A DNA stretch of 64,000 nucleotides from contig CM065296.1 of NCBI GenBank assembly GCA_032871835.1, forward strand, positions 52,357,288-52,421,287, in the 5' to 3' direction. The first letter of the stretch is position 1. The number at the start of each line of letters is the position of its first letter. Below the pieces are notes generated by a model, which was not told the DNA's origin, made no database searches, and was given only the letters and a program-made list of their open reading frames with translations. This stretch comes from Dipteronia dyeriana. Lineage: Eukaryota > Streptophyta > Magnoliopsida > Sapindales > Sapindaceae. Positions 49,562 to 61,104 of this stretch are shown one piece after another. The translations under genes were made by a program, and so were the position numbers.

Positions 49562-49950
49562 GTTGTCATCCAGATCTCAAGACCAGGAAATAGATAGGTA
49601 GCGCTCCGGATGACTTGGTCGGGCTACCACCCCCTAGAAGGATCTGAGTGTAAGAGCATAGTTGCCAACTAGATATTGGGACCTGGAAATAGCTAGATAG
49701 CCCTCCTGATGCCTTGGTCGAGCTACCACCACCAAGATGGATCAGAGTGTAAGAGAATTGTTTCCATCCAGATCTGTAGACTAGGAAATAGCTAGATAGT
49801 TTTTCTGATGCCTTGGTCGGGCTTTCACCCCTAAGAAGGATCTGAGTGTAAGAGCATATTTGCCATCCAGATCTCAAGACCAGGAAATAGATAGGTAGCA
49901 ATACTGATGATTTGGTCGGGCTACCACCCCCAAGAAGGATCTGAGTGTAA
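49562..49950. repeat. 988-bp block, copy 2 (4 monomers)
   Basis: From about 49,615 to 49,940 it matches 48,627-48,952. The first 50 bases are of another type (AAATAGATAGGTAGCGCTCCGG), which places the upstream junction inside the first monomer. Downstream it runs into GTTGTCATCCAGATCTCGGG, so it is a mosaic on both sides. Confidence 0.75.
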
Positions 49951-51453
49951 GAGCATAGTTGTCATCCAGATCTCGGGACCAGGAAATAGCTAGATAGCCC
50001 TCTTGATGCCTTGGTAGGACTACCAACCCCAAGAAGGATCTGAGTTTAAGAGCATAGTTGCCATCCAGATCTTAACACCAAGTAATAGCTGGACAGCACT
50101 CCTTATGCCTTGGTCGGGCTACCACCTTCAGCTCTCCTTATGTAAGAGCATAGTTGCCATCCAGATCTCAAGATTAGGAAATAGCTAGATTGCGCTCCTG
50201 ATGCCTTGTCGGGCTACCAGTAACAAAAAGGGTCTGATTGTAATAGCATAGTTGCCATCCAGATCTAAAGACCAGGAAATAGCTGGGTAGCGCTCCGAAT
50301 GCCTTGGTCGGGCTACCACCCCTAAGAAGGAGCTGAGTGTAAGAGCATAGTTGCCATCCAGATCTCAAGACCAGGAAATAGCTAGGTAGCGCTCCTGAAG
50401 CCTTGTCGGACTACCACCCCTAAGAAGGGTCTGAGTGTAAGAGCATAGTTGTCATCCAGATCTCAAGACCAGGAAATAGCTAGATAGCGCTTCTGATGGC
50501 TTGGTCGGGCTAACACCCCCAAGAAGGTTCTGAGCGTAAAAGCATAGTTGCCATCAGAATCTAAAGACCAGGAAATAGCTAGGTAGCGCTTCTGATGCCT
50601 TGGTCGGGCTACTCCTCCTAAGAAGGGCCTAAGTGTAAGAGCATAGTTGCCATCCAGATCTCAAGACCAGGAAATAGCTAGATAGCGCTCCTGATGCCTT
50701 GTCGGGCTACCACTCCTAAAAAGTGTCTGTGTGTAATAGCATAGTTGTCATCCAGATCATAAGACAAGGAAATAGCTAGATAGTGCTCCTGATGCCTTGT
50801 CGGGCTACCACCCCTAAGAAGAATCTGAGTGTAAGAGCATAGTTGCCATCCAGATCTCAAGACTAGGAAATAGCTAGATAGCGCTTCTGATGCCTTGTCG
50901 GGCTACCAGTCCCAAGAAGGGTCTGAGTGTAAGAGTATAGTTGCCATCCAGATCTCAAAACCAGGAAATAGATAGGTAGCGCTCCTGATGACTTGGTCAG
51001 GCTACCACCCCCAAGAAGGATCTGAGTGTAAGAGCATAGTTGCCATCCAGATCTCGGGACTGGGAAATAACTAGATAGGTAGCGCTCCTGATGCCTTGGT
51101 AGGGCTACCAACCCCAAGAAGGATCCGAGTGTAAGAGCATAGTTGCCATCCATATCTTAAGACCAAGTAATAGCTGGACAGCGCTCCTTATGCCTTGTTC
51201 TGGCTACCACCTTCAAGAAGGTTCTGAGTGTAAGAGCATAGTTGCCATCTAGATCTAAAGACTAGGAAATAGCTAGATACCGCTCATGATGCCTTGTCGG
51301 GCTACCAGTCCCAAGAAGGGTCTGAGTGTAATAGCATAGTTGTCATCCAGATCTCAAGACCAGGAAATAGATAGGTAGCGCTCCGGATGACTTGGTCGGG
51401 GTACCACCCCCAAGAAGGATCTGAGTGTAAGAGCATAGTTGCCATCCAGATCT
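49815..51453. repeat. 1.64-kb dispersed duplication, copy A
   Basis: It recurs at 56,236-57,874 (offset 6,421) with very few differences; I saw CTCAAGACC/CTCATGACC, AAATAACTAG/AAATAGCTAG and GATAGGTAG/GATAGATAG. Both copies contain the rare 96-bp monomer, CCATCAGAATCTAAAG, and GATTGCGCTCC. The copies are separated by unrelated family II monomers, so this is not a simple tandem HOR. Confidence 0.85.
50057..50152 (+). repeat. 96-bp monomer with internal 14-base copy
   Basis: CAGCACTCCTTATG at 50,094 is repeated as CAGCTCTCCTTATG at 50,129, 35 bp downstream, where AAGAAGGTTCTGAGTG would be expected. The monomer is 96 bp long (starts at 50,057 and 50,153). It looks like a short template switch within one monomer. 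Confidence 0.82.
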
Positions 51454-51736
51454 CGGGACCGGGAAATAGCTAGATAGGTAGCGCTCCTGATGCCTTGGTA
51501 GGGCTACCACCCCAAGAAGGATCCGAGTGTAAGAGCATAGTTGCCATCCATATCTTAAGACCAAGTAATAGCTGGACAGCGCTCCTTATGCCTTGTTCTG
51601 GCTACCACCTTCAAGAAGGTTCTGAGTGTAAGAGCATAGTTGCCATCTAGATCTAAAGACTAGGAAATAGCTAGATACCGCTCATGATGCCTTGTCGGGC
51701 TACCAGTCCCAAGAAGGGTCTGAGTGTAATAGCATA

Positions 51737-52724
51737 GTTGTCATCCAGATCTCAAGACCAGGAAATAGATAGGTAGCGCTCCGGATGACTTGGTCGGGCT
51801 ACCACCCCCTAGAAGGATCTGAGTGTAAGAGCATAGTTGCCAACTAGATATTGGGACCTGAAAATAGCTAGATAGCCCTCCTGATGCCTTGGTCGAGCTA
51901 CCACCACCAAGATGGATCAGAGTGTAAGAGAATTGTTTCCATCCAGATCTGTAGACTAGGAAATAGCTAGATAGTTTTTCTGATGCCTTGGTCGGGCTTT
52001 CACCCCTAAGAAGGATCTGAGTGTAAGAGCATATTTGCCATCCAGATCTCAAGACCAGGAAATAGATAGGTAGCAATACTGATGATTTGGTCGGGCTACC
52101 ACCCCCAAGAAGGATCTGAGTGTAAGAGCATAGTTGCCATCCAGGTCTTGGGACCAGGAAATAGCTAGATAGCCCTCTTGATGCCTTGGTAGGGCTACCA
52201 ACCCCTAGAAGGATCTGAGTTTAAGAGCATAGTTGCCATCCAGATCTTAAGACCAAGTAATAGCTGGATAGCACTCCTTATGCCTTGGTCGGGCTACCAC
52301 CTTCAAGAAGGTTCTGAGTGTAAGAGCATAGTTGCCATCCGGATCTCAAGACTAGGAAGTAGCTAGATAGCGCTCCTGATGCCTTGTCGGGCTACCAGTC
52401 CCAAGAAAGGTCTGAGTGTAATAGCATAGTTTCCATCAAGATCTCAAGACCAGGAAATAGCTAGGTAGCGCTCCTGATGCCTTGGTCGGGCTACCAACCC
52501 TAAGAAGGATCTGAGTGTAAGAGCATAGTTTCCATCCAGATCTCAAGACCAGGAAATAGCTAGGTAGCGCTTCTGATGCCTTGGTCGGGCTACTCCTCCT
52601 AAGAAGGACCTAAGTGTAAGAGCATAGTTGCCATCCAGATCTCAAGACCAGGAAATAGCTAGATAGCGCTCCTGATGCCTTGTCCGGCTACCACTCCTAA
52701 GAAGGGTCTGAGTGTAATAGCATA
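51737..52724. repeat. 988-bp block, copy 3 (dispersed)
   Basis: It matches 48,574-49,561 at +3,163, including TAGATATTGGGACC, CCAGGTCTTGGGACC, CCATCCGGATCTC and TTGTCCGGCTACC. The first 50 bases instead resemble 49,562, so copies 1 and 2 both appear to have contributed. Confidence 0.78.
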
Positions 52725-52822
52725 GTTGTCATCCAGATCATAAGACAAGGAAATAGCTAGATAGTGCTCCTGATGCCTTATCGGGCTACCACCCCCAAGA
52801 AGGATCTGAGTCTAAGAGCATA
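52725..52822 (+). repeat. AGATCATAAG-class linking monomer
   Basis: Single 98-bp monomer whose BglII site is lost (AGATCATAAGACAAGG). This class sits at fixed places in several family II blocks (31,457, 33,832, 36,209, 45,508, 50,750, 57,170), which makes it a useful phase marker. Confidence 0.65.
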
Positions 52823-54794
52823 GTTGCCATTAAGATCTCAAGACTAGGAAATAGCTAGATAGCGCTTCCGATGCCTTGTCGGGCTACCAGTCCCAAGAAG
52901 GGTCTGAGTGTAAGAGTATAGTTGCCATCCATATCTCAAAACCAGGAAATAGATAGGTAGCGCTCCTGATGACTTGGTCAGGCTACCACCCCCAAGAAGG
53001 ATCTGAGTGTAAGAGCATAGTTGCCATCCAGATCTCGGGACCGGGAAATAGCTAGATAGGTAGCGCTCCTGATGCCTTGGTAAGGCTACCAACCAAAAAA
53101 AGGATCCAAGTGTAAGAGCATAGTTGCCATCCAGATCTTAAGACCAAGTAATAGCTGGAGAGCGCTCCTTATGCCTTGTTCGGGCTACCACCTTCAAGAA
53201 GGTTCTGAGTGTAAGAGCATAGTTGCCATCTAGATCTAAAGACTAGGAAATAGCTAGATACCGCTCATGATGCCTTGTCGGGCTACCAGTCCCAAGAAGG
53301 GTCTGAGTGTAATAGCATAGTTGTCATCCAGATCTCAAGACCAGGAAATAGCTAGGTAGCGCTCCGGATGACTTGGTCAGGGTACCAACCCCAAGAAGGA
53401 TCTGAGTGTAAGAGCATAGTTTCCATCCAGATCTCAAGACTAGGAAATAGCTAGATAGCGCTTCTGATGCCTTGTCAGGCTACCCGTCCAAAGAAGGGTC
53501 TGAGTGTAAGAGTATAGTTGCCATCCAGATCTCAAGACCAGGAAATAGATAGGTAGCGCTCCTGATGACTTGGTCAGGCTACCACCCCTAAGAAGGATCT
53601 GAGTGTAAGAGCATAGTTGCCATCCAGATCTTAAGACCAAGTAATAGCTGGACAGTGCTCCTTATGCCTTGTTCGGGCTACCACCTTCAAGAAGGTTCTG
53701 AGTAAAAGAGCATAGTTGCCATCTAGATCTAAAGACTAGGAAATAGCTAGATACCGCTCATGATGCCTTGGTCAGGCTACCACCCCTAAGAAGGTTCTGA
53801 GTGTAAAAGCATAGTTGCCATCAAGATCTCAAGACCAGGAAATAGCTAGGTAGCGCTCCTGATGCCTTGGTCGGGCTACCCCTCCTAAGAAAGACCTAAG
53901 TGTAAGAGCATAGTTGCCATCCAGATCTCAAGACCAGGAAATAGCTAGATAGCGCTCCTGATGCCTTGTCGGGCTACTACTCCAAAGAAGGGTCTGAGTT
54001 TAATAGCATAGTTGTCATCCAGATCTCAAGACCAGGAAACATCTAGGTAACGCTTCTGATGACTTGGTCGGGCTACCACCCCCTAGAAGGATCTGATTGT
54101 AAGAGCATAGTTGCCAACTAGATCTCGGGACCTGGAAATAGCTAGATAGCCCTCCTGATGCCTTGGTCGAGCTACCACCACCAAGAAGGATCAGAGTGTA
54201 AGAGAATTGTTGCCATCCAGATCTGTAGACTAGGAAATAGCTAGATAGTTTTTCTGATGCCTTGGTCGGGCTTTCACAAGGATCTGAGTGTAAGAGCATA
54301 TTTGCCATCCAGATCTCAAGACCAGGAAATAGATAGGTAGCAATACTGATGATTTGGTCGGGCTACCACCCCCATGAAGGATCTGAGTGTAAGAGCATAG
54401 TTGCCATCCAGGTCTTGGGACCAGGAAATAGCTAGATAGCCCTCTTGATGCCTTGGTAGGGCTACCAACCCCAAGAAGGATCTGAGTTTAAGAGCATAGT
54501 TGCCATCCAGATCTTAAGACCAAGTAATAGCTGGATAGCACTCCTTATGCCTTGGTCGGGCTACCACCTTCAAGAAGGTTCTGAGTGTAAGAGCATAGTT
54601 GCCATCCAGATCTGAAGACTAGGAAGTAGCTAGATAGCGCTCCTGATGCCTTGTCGAGCTACCAGTCCCAAGAAGGGTCTGAGTGTAATAGCATAGTTTC
54701 CATAAAGATCTCAAGACCAGGAAATAGCTAGGTAGCGCTCCTGATGCCTTGGTCGGGCTACCAACCCTAAGAAGGATCTAAGTGTAAGAGCATA
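52823..54794. repeat. ~1,972-bp HOR unit, copy 1
   Basis: It starts with the CAAGACTAGG monomer and matches 54,795 onward at +1,972. Shared marks are CATATCTCAAAACC, TTGGTAAGGCTACC, GGATCCAAGTG and AGCTGGAGAGCG. By length it is about 20 monomers with several -1 forms, and it is related to the 1,980-bp HOR. Confidence 0.7.
54209..54300 (+). repeat. 92-bp monomer with 7-bp deletion
   Basis: Starts at 54,209 and 54,301 are 92 bp apart. CCCTAAG is missing, so the usual GCTTTCACCCCTAAGAAGG reads GCTTTCACAAGG. Homologous monomers near 48,835, 49,827, 52,005 and 59,305 are intact, so this is a private recent deletion. Confidence 0.8.
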
Positions 54795-56235
54795 GTTGCC
54801 ATCCATATCTCAAGACTAGGAAATAGCTAGATAGCGCTTCCGATGCCTTGTCGGGCTACCAGTCCCAAGAAGGGTCTGAGTGTAAGAGTATAGTTGCCAT
54901 CCATATCTCAAAACCAGGAAATAGATAGGTAGCACTCCTGATGACTTGGTCAGGCTACCACCCCCAAGAAGGATCTGAGTGTAAGAGCATAGTTGCCATC
55001 CAGATCTCGGGACCGGGAAATAGCTAGATAGGTAGCGCTCCTGATGCCTTGGTAAGGCTACCAACCCCAAAAAGGATCCAAGTGTAAGAGCATAGTTGCC
55101 ATCCAGATCTTAAGACCAAGTAATAGCTGGAGAGCGCTCCTTATGCCTTGTTCGGGCTACCACCTTCAAGAAGGTTCTGAGTGTAAGAGCATATATGCCA
55201 TCTAGATCTAAAGACTAGGAAATAGCTAGATACCGCTAATGATGCCTTGTCGGGCTACCTGTCCCAAGAAGGGTCTGAGTGTAATAGCATAGTTGTCATC
55301 CAGATCTCAAGACCAGGAAATAGCTAGGTAGCGCTCCGGATGACTTGGTCGGGGTACCACCTCCAAGAAGGATCTGAGTGTAAGAGCATAGTTGCCATCC
55401 AGATCTCAAGACTAGGAAATAGCTAGATAGCGCTTCTGATGCCTTGTCAGGCTATCCGTCCAAAGAAGGGTCTGGGTGTAAGATAATAGTTGCCATCCAG
55501 ATCTCAAGACCAGGAAAAAGATAGTTAGCGCTCCTGATGAATTGGTCAGGCTACCACCCCCAAGAAGAATCTGAGTGTTAGAGCATAGTTGCCATCCAGA
55601 TCTCGGGACCGGGAAATAGCTAGATAGCCCTCCTGATGCCTTGGTAGGGCTACCAACCTCAAGAAGGATCCGAGTTTAAGAGCATAGTTACCATCCAGAT
55701 CTTAAGACCAAGTAATAGCTGGACAGCGCTCCTTATGCCTTGTTCGGGCTACCACCTTCAAGAAGGTTCTGAGTGTAAGAGCATAGTTGCCATCTAGATC
55801 TAAAGACTAGGAAATAGCTAGATACCGCTCCTGATGCCTTGGTCGGGCTACAACCCTTAAGAAGGTTCTGAGTGTAAAAGCATAGTTGCCATCCAGATCT
55901 CAAGACCAGGAAATAGCTAGGTAGCGCTCCTGATGCCTTGGTCGGGCTACCCCTCCTAAGAAGGACCTAAGTGTAAGAGCATAGTTGCCATCCAGATCTC
56001 AAGACCAGGAAATAGCTAGATAGCGCTCCTGATGCCTTGTCGGGCTACTACTCCCAAGAAGGGTCTGAGTGTAATAGCATAGTTGTCATCCAGATCTCAA
56101 GACCAGGAAACAGCTAGGTAACGTTTTTGATGACTTGGTCTGGCTACCACCCCCTGGAAGGATCTGAGTGTAAGAGCATAGTTGCCAACTAGATCTCGGG
56201 ACCTGGAAAAAGCTAGATAACCCTCCTGATGCCTT
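54795..56235. repeat. ~1,972-bp HOR unit, copy 2 (partial)
   Basis: It follows copy 1 to about 55,560. There an extra CTCGGGACCGGG monomer (GAGTGTTAGAGC, TAGCCCTCCTG) appears and the order changes. The last part resembles the 1,980-bp HOR, and a stretch near 56,220 lacks one AGATCTGTAGAC monomer. Confidence 0.62.
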
Positions 56236-57874
56236 GGTCGGGCTTTCACCCCTAAGAAGGATCTGAGTGTATGAGCATATTTGCCATCTAGAACTCAAGA
56301 CCAGGAAATAGATAGGTAGCAATACTGATGACTTGGTCGGGCTATCACCCCCAAGAAGGATCTGAGTGTAAGAGCATAGTTGTCATCCAGATCTCGGGAC
56401 CAGGAAATAGCTAGATAGCCCTCTTGATGCCTTGGTAGGACTACCAACCCCAAGAAGGATCTGAGTTTAAGAGCATAGTTGCCATCCAGATCTTAACACC
56501 AAGTAATAGCTGGACAGCACTCCTTATGCCTTGGTCGGGCTACCACCTTCAGCTCTCCTTATGTAAGAGCATAGTTGCCATCCAGATCTCAAGATTAGGA
56601 AATAGCTAGATTGCGCTCCTGATGCCTTGTCGGGCTACCAGTAACAAAAAGGGTCTGATTGTAATAGCATAGTTGCCATCCAGATCTAAAGACCAGGAAA
56701 TAGCTGGGTAGCGCTCCGAATGCCTTGGTCGGGCTACCACCCCTAAGAAGGAGCTGAGTGTAAGAGCATAGTTGCCATCCAGATCTCAAGACCAGGAAAT
56801 AGCTAGGTAGCGCTCCTGAAGCCTTGTCGGACTACCACCCCTAAGAAGGGTCTGAGTGTAAGAGCATAGTTGTCATCCAGATCTCATGACCAGGAAATAG
56901 CTAGATAGCGCTTCTGATGGCTTGGTCGGGCTAACACCCCCAAGAAGGTTCTGAGCGTAAAAGCATAGTTGCCATCAGAATCTAAAGACCAGGAAATAGC
57001 TAGGTAGCGCTTCTGATGCCTTGGTCGGGCTACTCCTCCTAAGAAGGGCCTAAGTGTAAGAGCATAGTTGCCATCCAGATCTCAAGACCAGGAAATAGCT
57101 AGATAGCGCTCCTGATGCCTTGTCGGGCTACCACTCCTAAAAAGTGTCTGTGTGTAATAGCATAGTTGTCATCCAGATCATAAGACAAGGAAATAGCTAG
57201 ATAGTGCTCCTGATGCCTTGTCGGGCTACCACCCCTAAGAAGAATCTGAGTGTAAGAGCATAGTTGCCATCCAGATCTCAAGACTAGGAAATAGCTAGAT
57301 AGCGCTTCTGATGCCTTGTCGGGCTACCAGTCCCAAGAAGGGTCTGAGTGTAAGAGTATAGTTGCCATCCAGATCTCAAAACCAGGAAATAGATAGATAG
57401 CGCTCCTGATGACTTGGTCAGGCTACCACCCCCAAGAAGGATCTGAGTGTAAGAGCATAGTTGCCATCCAGATCTCGGGACTGGGAAATAGCTAGATAGG
57501 TAGCGCTCCTGATGCCTTGGTAGGGCTACCAACCCCAAGAAGGATCCGAGTGTAAGAGCATAGTTGCCATCCATATCTTAAGACCAAGTAATAGCTGGAC
57601 AGCGCTCCTTATGCCTTGTTCTGGCTACCACCTTCAAGAAGGTTCTGAGTGTAAGAGCATAGTTGCCATCTAGATCTAAAGACTAGGAAATAGCTAGATA
57701 CCGCTCATGATGCCTTGTCGGGCTACCAGTCCCAAGAAGGGTCTGAGTGTAATAGCATAGTTGTCATCCAGATCTCAAGACCAGGAAATAGATAGGTAGC
57801 GCTCCGGATGACTTGGTCGGGGTACCACCCCCAAGAAGGATCTGAGTGTAAGAGCATAGTTGCCATCCAGATCT
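56236..57874. repeat. 1.64-kb dispersed duplication, copy B
   Basis: Copy of 49,815-51,453 at +6,421, ending where CTCAAGACTAGG (57,875 on) replaces CTCGGGACCGGG. The ends of the match fall inside monomers, as expected for exchange between misaligned repeats. Confidence 0.85.
56478..56573 (+). repeat. 96-bp monomer, second copy
   Basis: Same chimeric monomer as at 50,057-50,152, displaced by exactly 6,421 bp. The rearrangement therefore came before the 1.64-kb duplication, which gives a relative order of events. Confidence 0.82.
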
Positions 57875-58351
57875 CAAGACTAGGAAATAGCTAGATAGCG
57901 CTTCTGATGCCTTGTCAGGCTATCCGTCCAAAGAAGGGTCTGAGTGTAAGAGTATAGTTGCCATCCAGATCTTAAGACCAGGAAATAGATAGGTAGCGCT
58001 TCTGATGACTTGGTCAGGCTACCACCCCCAAGAAGGATCTGAGTGTTAGAGCATAGTTGCCATCCAGATCTCGGGATCGGGAAATAGCTAGATAGCCCTC
58101 CTGATGCCTTGGTAGGGCTACCAACCTCAAGAAGGATCCGAGTTTAAGAGCATAGTTACCATTAAGATCTTAAGACCAAGTAATAGCTGGACAGCGCTCC
58201 TTATGCCTTGTTCGGGCTACCACCTTCAAGAAGGTTCTGAGTGTAAGAGCATAGTTGCCATCTAGATCTAAAGACTAGGAAATAGCTAGATACCGCTCAT
58301 GATGCCTTGTCGGGCTACCAGTCCCTAGAAGGATCTGAGTGTAATAGCATA
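57875..58351. repeat. Family II monomers between blocks
   Basis: Five monomers (CTATCCGTCCAAAG, GAGTGTTAGAGC, CTCGGGATCGGG, CATTAAGATCTTAAG, CATCTAGATCTAAAG) in an order like that near 55,440-55,830. No other content. Confidence 0.65.
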
Positions 58352-59930
58352 GTTGTCATCCAGATCTCAAGACCAGGAAATAGCTAGGTAGTGCTCTGGA
58401 TGACTTGGTCGGGGTACCACCCCCAAGAAGGATCTGAGTGTAAGAGCATAGTTGCCATCCAGATCTCAAGACTAGGAAATAGCTAGATAGCGCTTCTGAT
58501 GCATTATCGGGCTACGAGTCCCAAGAAGGGTCTGAGTGTAAGAGTATAGTTGCCATCCAGATCTCAAGACCAGGAAATAGATAGGTAGCGCTCCTGATGA
58601 CTTGGTCAGGCTACCACCCCCAAGAAGGATCTGAGTGTAATAGCATAGTTGCCATCCAGATCTTAAGACCAAGTAATAGCTGGACAGCTCTCCTTATGCC
58701 TTGTTCGGGCTACCACCTTCAAGAAGGTTCTGAGTGTAAGAGCATAGTTTCCATCTAGATCTAAAGACTAGGAAATAGCTAGATACCGCTCCTGATGCCT
58801 TGGTCAGGCTACCACCCTTAAGAAGGTTCTGAGTGTAAAAGCATAGTTGCCATCCAGATCTCAAGACCAGGAAATAGCTAGGTAGCGCTCCTGATGCCTT
58901 GGTCGGGCTACCCCTCCTAAGAAGGACCTAAGTGTAAGAGCATAGTTGCCATCAAGATCTCAAGACCAGGAAATAGCTAGATAGCGCTCCTGATGCCTTG
59001 TCGGGCTACTACTCCCAAGAAGGGTCTGAGTGTAATAGCATAGTTGTCATCCAGATCTCAAGACCAGGAAACAGCTAGGTAACGCTTCTGATTACTTGGT
59101 CGGGCTACCCCCCCCAGAAGGATCTGAGTGTAAGAGCATAGTTGCCAACTAGATCTCGGGACCTGGAAATAGCTAGATAGCCCTCCTGATGCCTTGGTCG
59201 AGCTACCACCACCAAGATGGATCAGAGTGTAAGAGAATTGTTGCCATCCAGATCTGTAGACTAGGAAATAGCTAGATAGTTTTTCTGATGCATTGGTCGG
59301 GCTTTCACCCCTAAGAAGGATCTGAGTGTAAGAGCATATTTCCCATCCAGATCTCAAGACCAGGAAATAGATAGGTAGCAATACTGATGACTTGGTCAGG
59401 CTACCACCCCCAAGAAGGATCTGAGTGTAAGAGCATAGTTGCCATCCAGGTCTCGGGACCAGGAAATAGCTCGATAGCCCTCTTGATGCCTTGGTAGGGC
59501 TACCAACCCCAAGAAGGATCTGAGTTTAAGAGCATAGTTGCCATCCAGATCTTAAAACCAAGTAATAGCTGGACAGCACTCCTTATGCCTTGGTCGGGCT
59601 ACCACCTTCAAGAAGGTTCTGAGTGTAAGAGCATAGTTGCCATCCAGATCTTAAGACTAGGAAGTAGCTAGATAGCGCTCATGATGCCTTGTCGGGCTAC
59701 CAGTCCCAAGAAGGGTCTGAGTGTAATAGCATAGTTTCTATCAAGATCTCAAGACCAGGAAATAGCTAGGTAGCGCTCATGATGCCTTGGTCGGGCTACC
59801 AACCCTAAGAAGGATCTGAGTGTAAGAGCATAGTTGCCATCCAGAACTCAAGACCAGGAAATAGCTAGGTAGCGCTCCTGATGCCTTGTCGGGCTACCAC
59901 CAACAAGAAGGGACTGTGTGAAAGAGCATA

Positions 59931-60016
59931 GTTGTCATCCAGATCTCAAGTCCAGGAAATAGCTAGATAGCGCTTCTGATGCCTTGGCCCAAGAAGGTTC
60001 TGAGCGTAAAAGCATA
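59931..60016 (+). repeat. 86-bp truncated monomer
   Basis: Starts at 59,931 and 60,017 are 86 bp apart. Thirteen bases (TCGGGCTACCACC) are missing, giving CTTGGCCCAAGAAGG. The full-length relative near 50,500 reads GGCTAACACCCCCAAGAAGG. Confidence 0.82.
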
Positions 60017-60508
60017 GTTGCCATCCAGATCTAAAGACTAGGAAATAGCTAGGTAGCGCTTATGATGCCTTGGTCGGGCTACCCCTCCTAAGAAGGACCT
60101 AAGTGTAAGAGCATAGTTGCCATCCAGATCTCAAGACCAGGAAATAGCTAGATAGCGCTCCTGATGCCTTATCGGGCTACCACTCCCAAGAAGAGTCTGA
60201 GTGTAATAGCATAGTTGTCATCAAGATCATAAGACCAGGAAATAGATAGGTAACGCTCCTGATTTCTTGGTCGGGCTACCACCTTCAAGAAGGATCTGAG
60301 TGTAAGAGCATAGTTGCCATCCAGATCTCAAGATTAGGAAATAGCTAGATTGCGCTCCTGATGCCTTGTCGGGCAACCACCCCCAAGAAGGATCTGAGTG
60401 TAAGAGCACAGTTGCCATCCAGATCTCAATACTAGGAAATAGCTAGAGAGCACTCCTGATGCCTTGTCGGGCTACCAGTCCCAAGAAGGGTCTGAGTGTA
60501 ATAGCATA

Positions 60509-60607
60509 GTTGCCATGCAGATCTCAAGACCAGGAAATAGCTAGGTAGCGCTCCTGATGCCTTGGTCGGGCTACCACCCCTAAGAAGGACCTAAGTGTAA
60601 GAGCATA
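60509..60607 (+). repeat. Representative near-consensus 99-bp monomer
   Basis: This copy is close to what I take as the general consensus. It has AGATCT at monomer position 11, GACCAGG at 20, TAGCTAGGTAGC at 30, AGCGCT at 39, CCTTGGTCGGGCTACC at 52 and AAGAAGG at 74. The plus strand has TAG at 30, 34 and 38; the 4-bp spacing puts a stop in all three plus frames of every such monomer. The consensus contains two CpG sites, at 41-42 and 59-60. Confidence 0.9.
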
Positions 60608-61104
60608 GTTTCCATCCAGATCTCAAGACTAGGAAATAGCTAGATAGCGCTTCCGATGCCTTGTCGGGCTACCAGTCCCAAGAAGGGTCTGAGTGTAAAA
60701 GTATAGTTGCCATCCAGATCTCAAAACCAGGAAATAGATAGGTAGCGCTCCTGATAACTTGGTCAGGCTACCACCCCCAAGAAGGATCTGAGTGTAAGAG
60801 CATAGTTGCCATACAGATCTCGGGACTGGGAAATAGCTAGATAGGTAGCGCTCCTGATGCCTTGGTAGGGCTACCAACCCCAAGAAGGATCCGAGTGTAA
60901 GAGCATAGTTGCCATCCATATCTTAAGACCAAGTAATAGCTGGACAGCACTCCTTATGCCTTGTTCGGGCTACCACCTTCAAGAAGGTTCTGAGTGTAAG
61001 AGCATAGTTGCCATCTAGATCTAAAGACTAGGAAATAGCTAGATTCCGCTCATGATGCCTTGTCGGGCTACCAGTCCCAAGAAGGATCTGAGTGTAATAG
61101 CATA

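Larger units (their letters stand above)
58352..61104. repeat. 2,753-bp HOR unit, copy 1
   Basis: It matches 61,105 onward at +2,753 (2,754 after about 59,890). Shared marks are GCTCTGGATGACTTGG, GATGCATT, CATATTTCCCATCC, ACCACCAACAAGAAGGGACTG and the 86-bp monomer. The last 560 bp or so (60,540-61,104) have no counterpart after 63,290. Confidence 0.8.

Noticed and set aside
50121..50153. Insertion of foreign sequence at the CTTCAGCTCTCCTTATG stretch
   Set aside because: The odd bases are a copy of the same monomer's CAGCACTCCTTATG 35 bp upstream, so it is an internal rearrangement, not foreign DNA.
54285..54291. Possible array break or boundary near GCTTTCACAAGG
   Set aside because: It is only a 7-bp deletion within one monomer, and both flanks continue in phase with the neighbouring monomer types.
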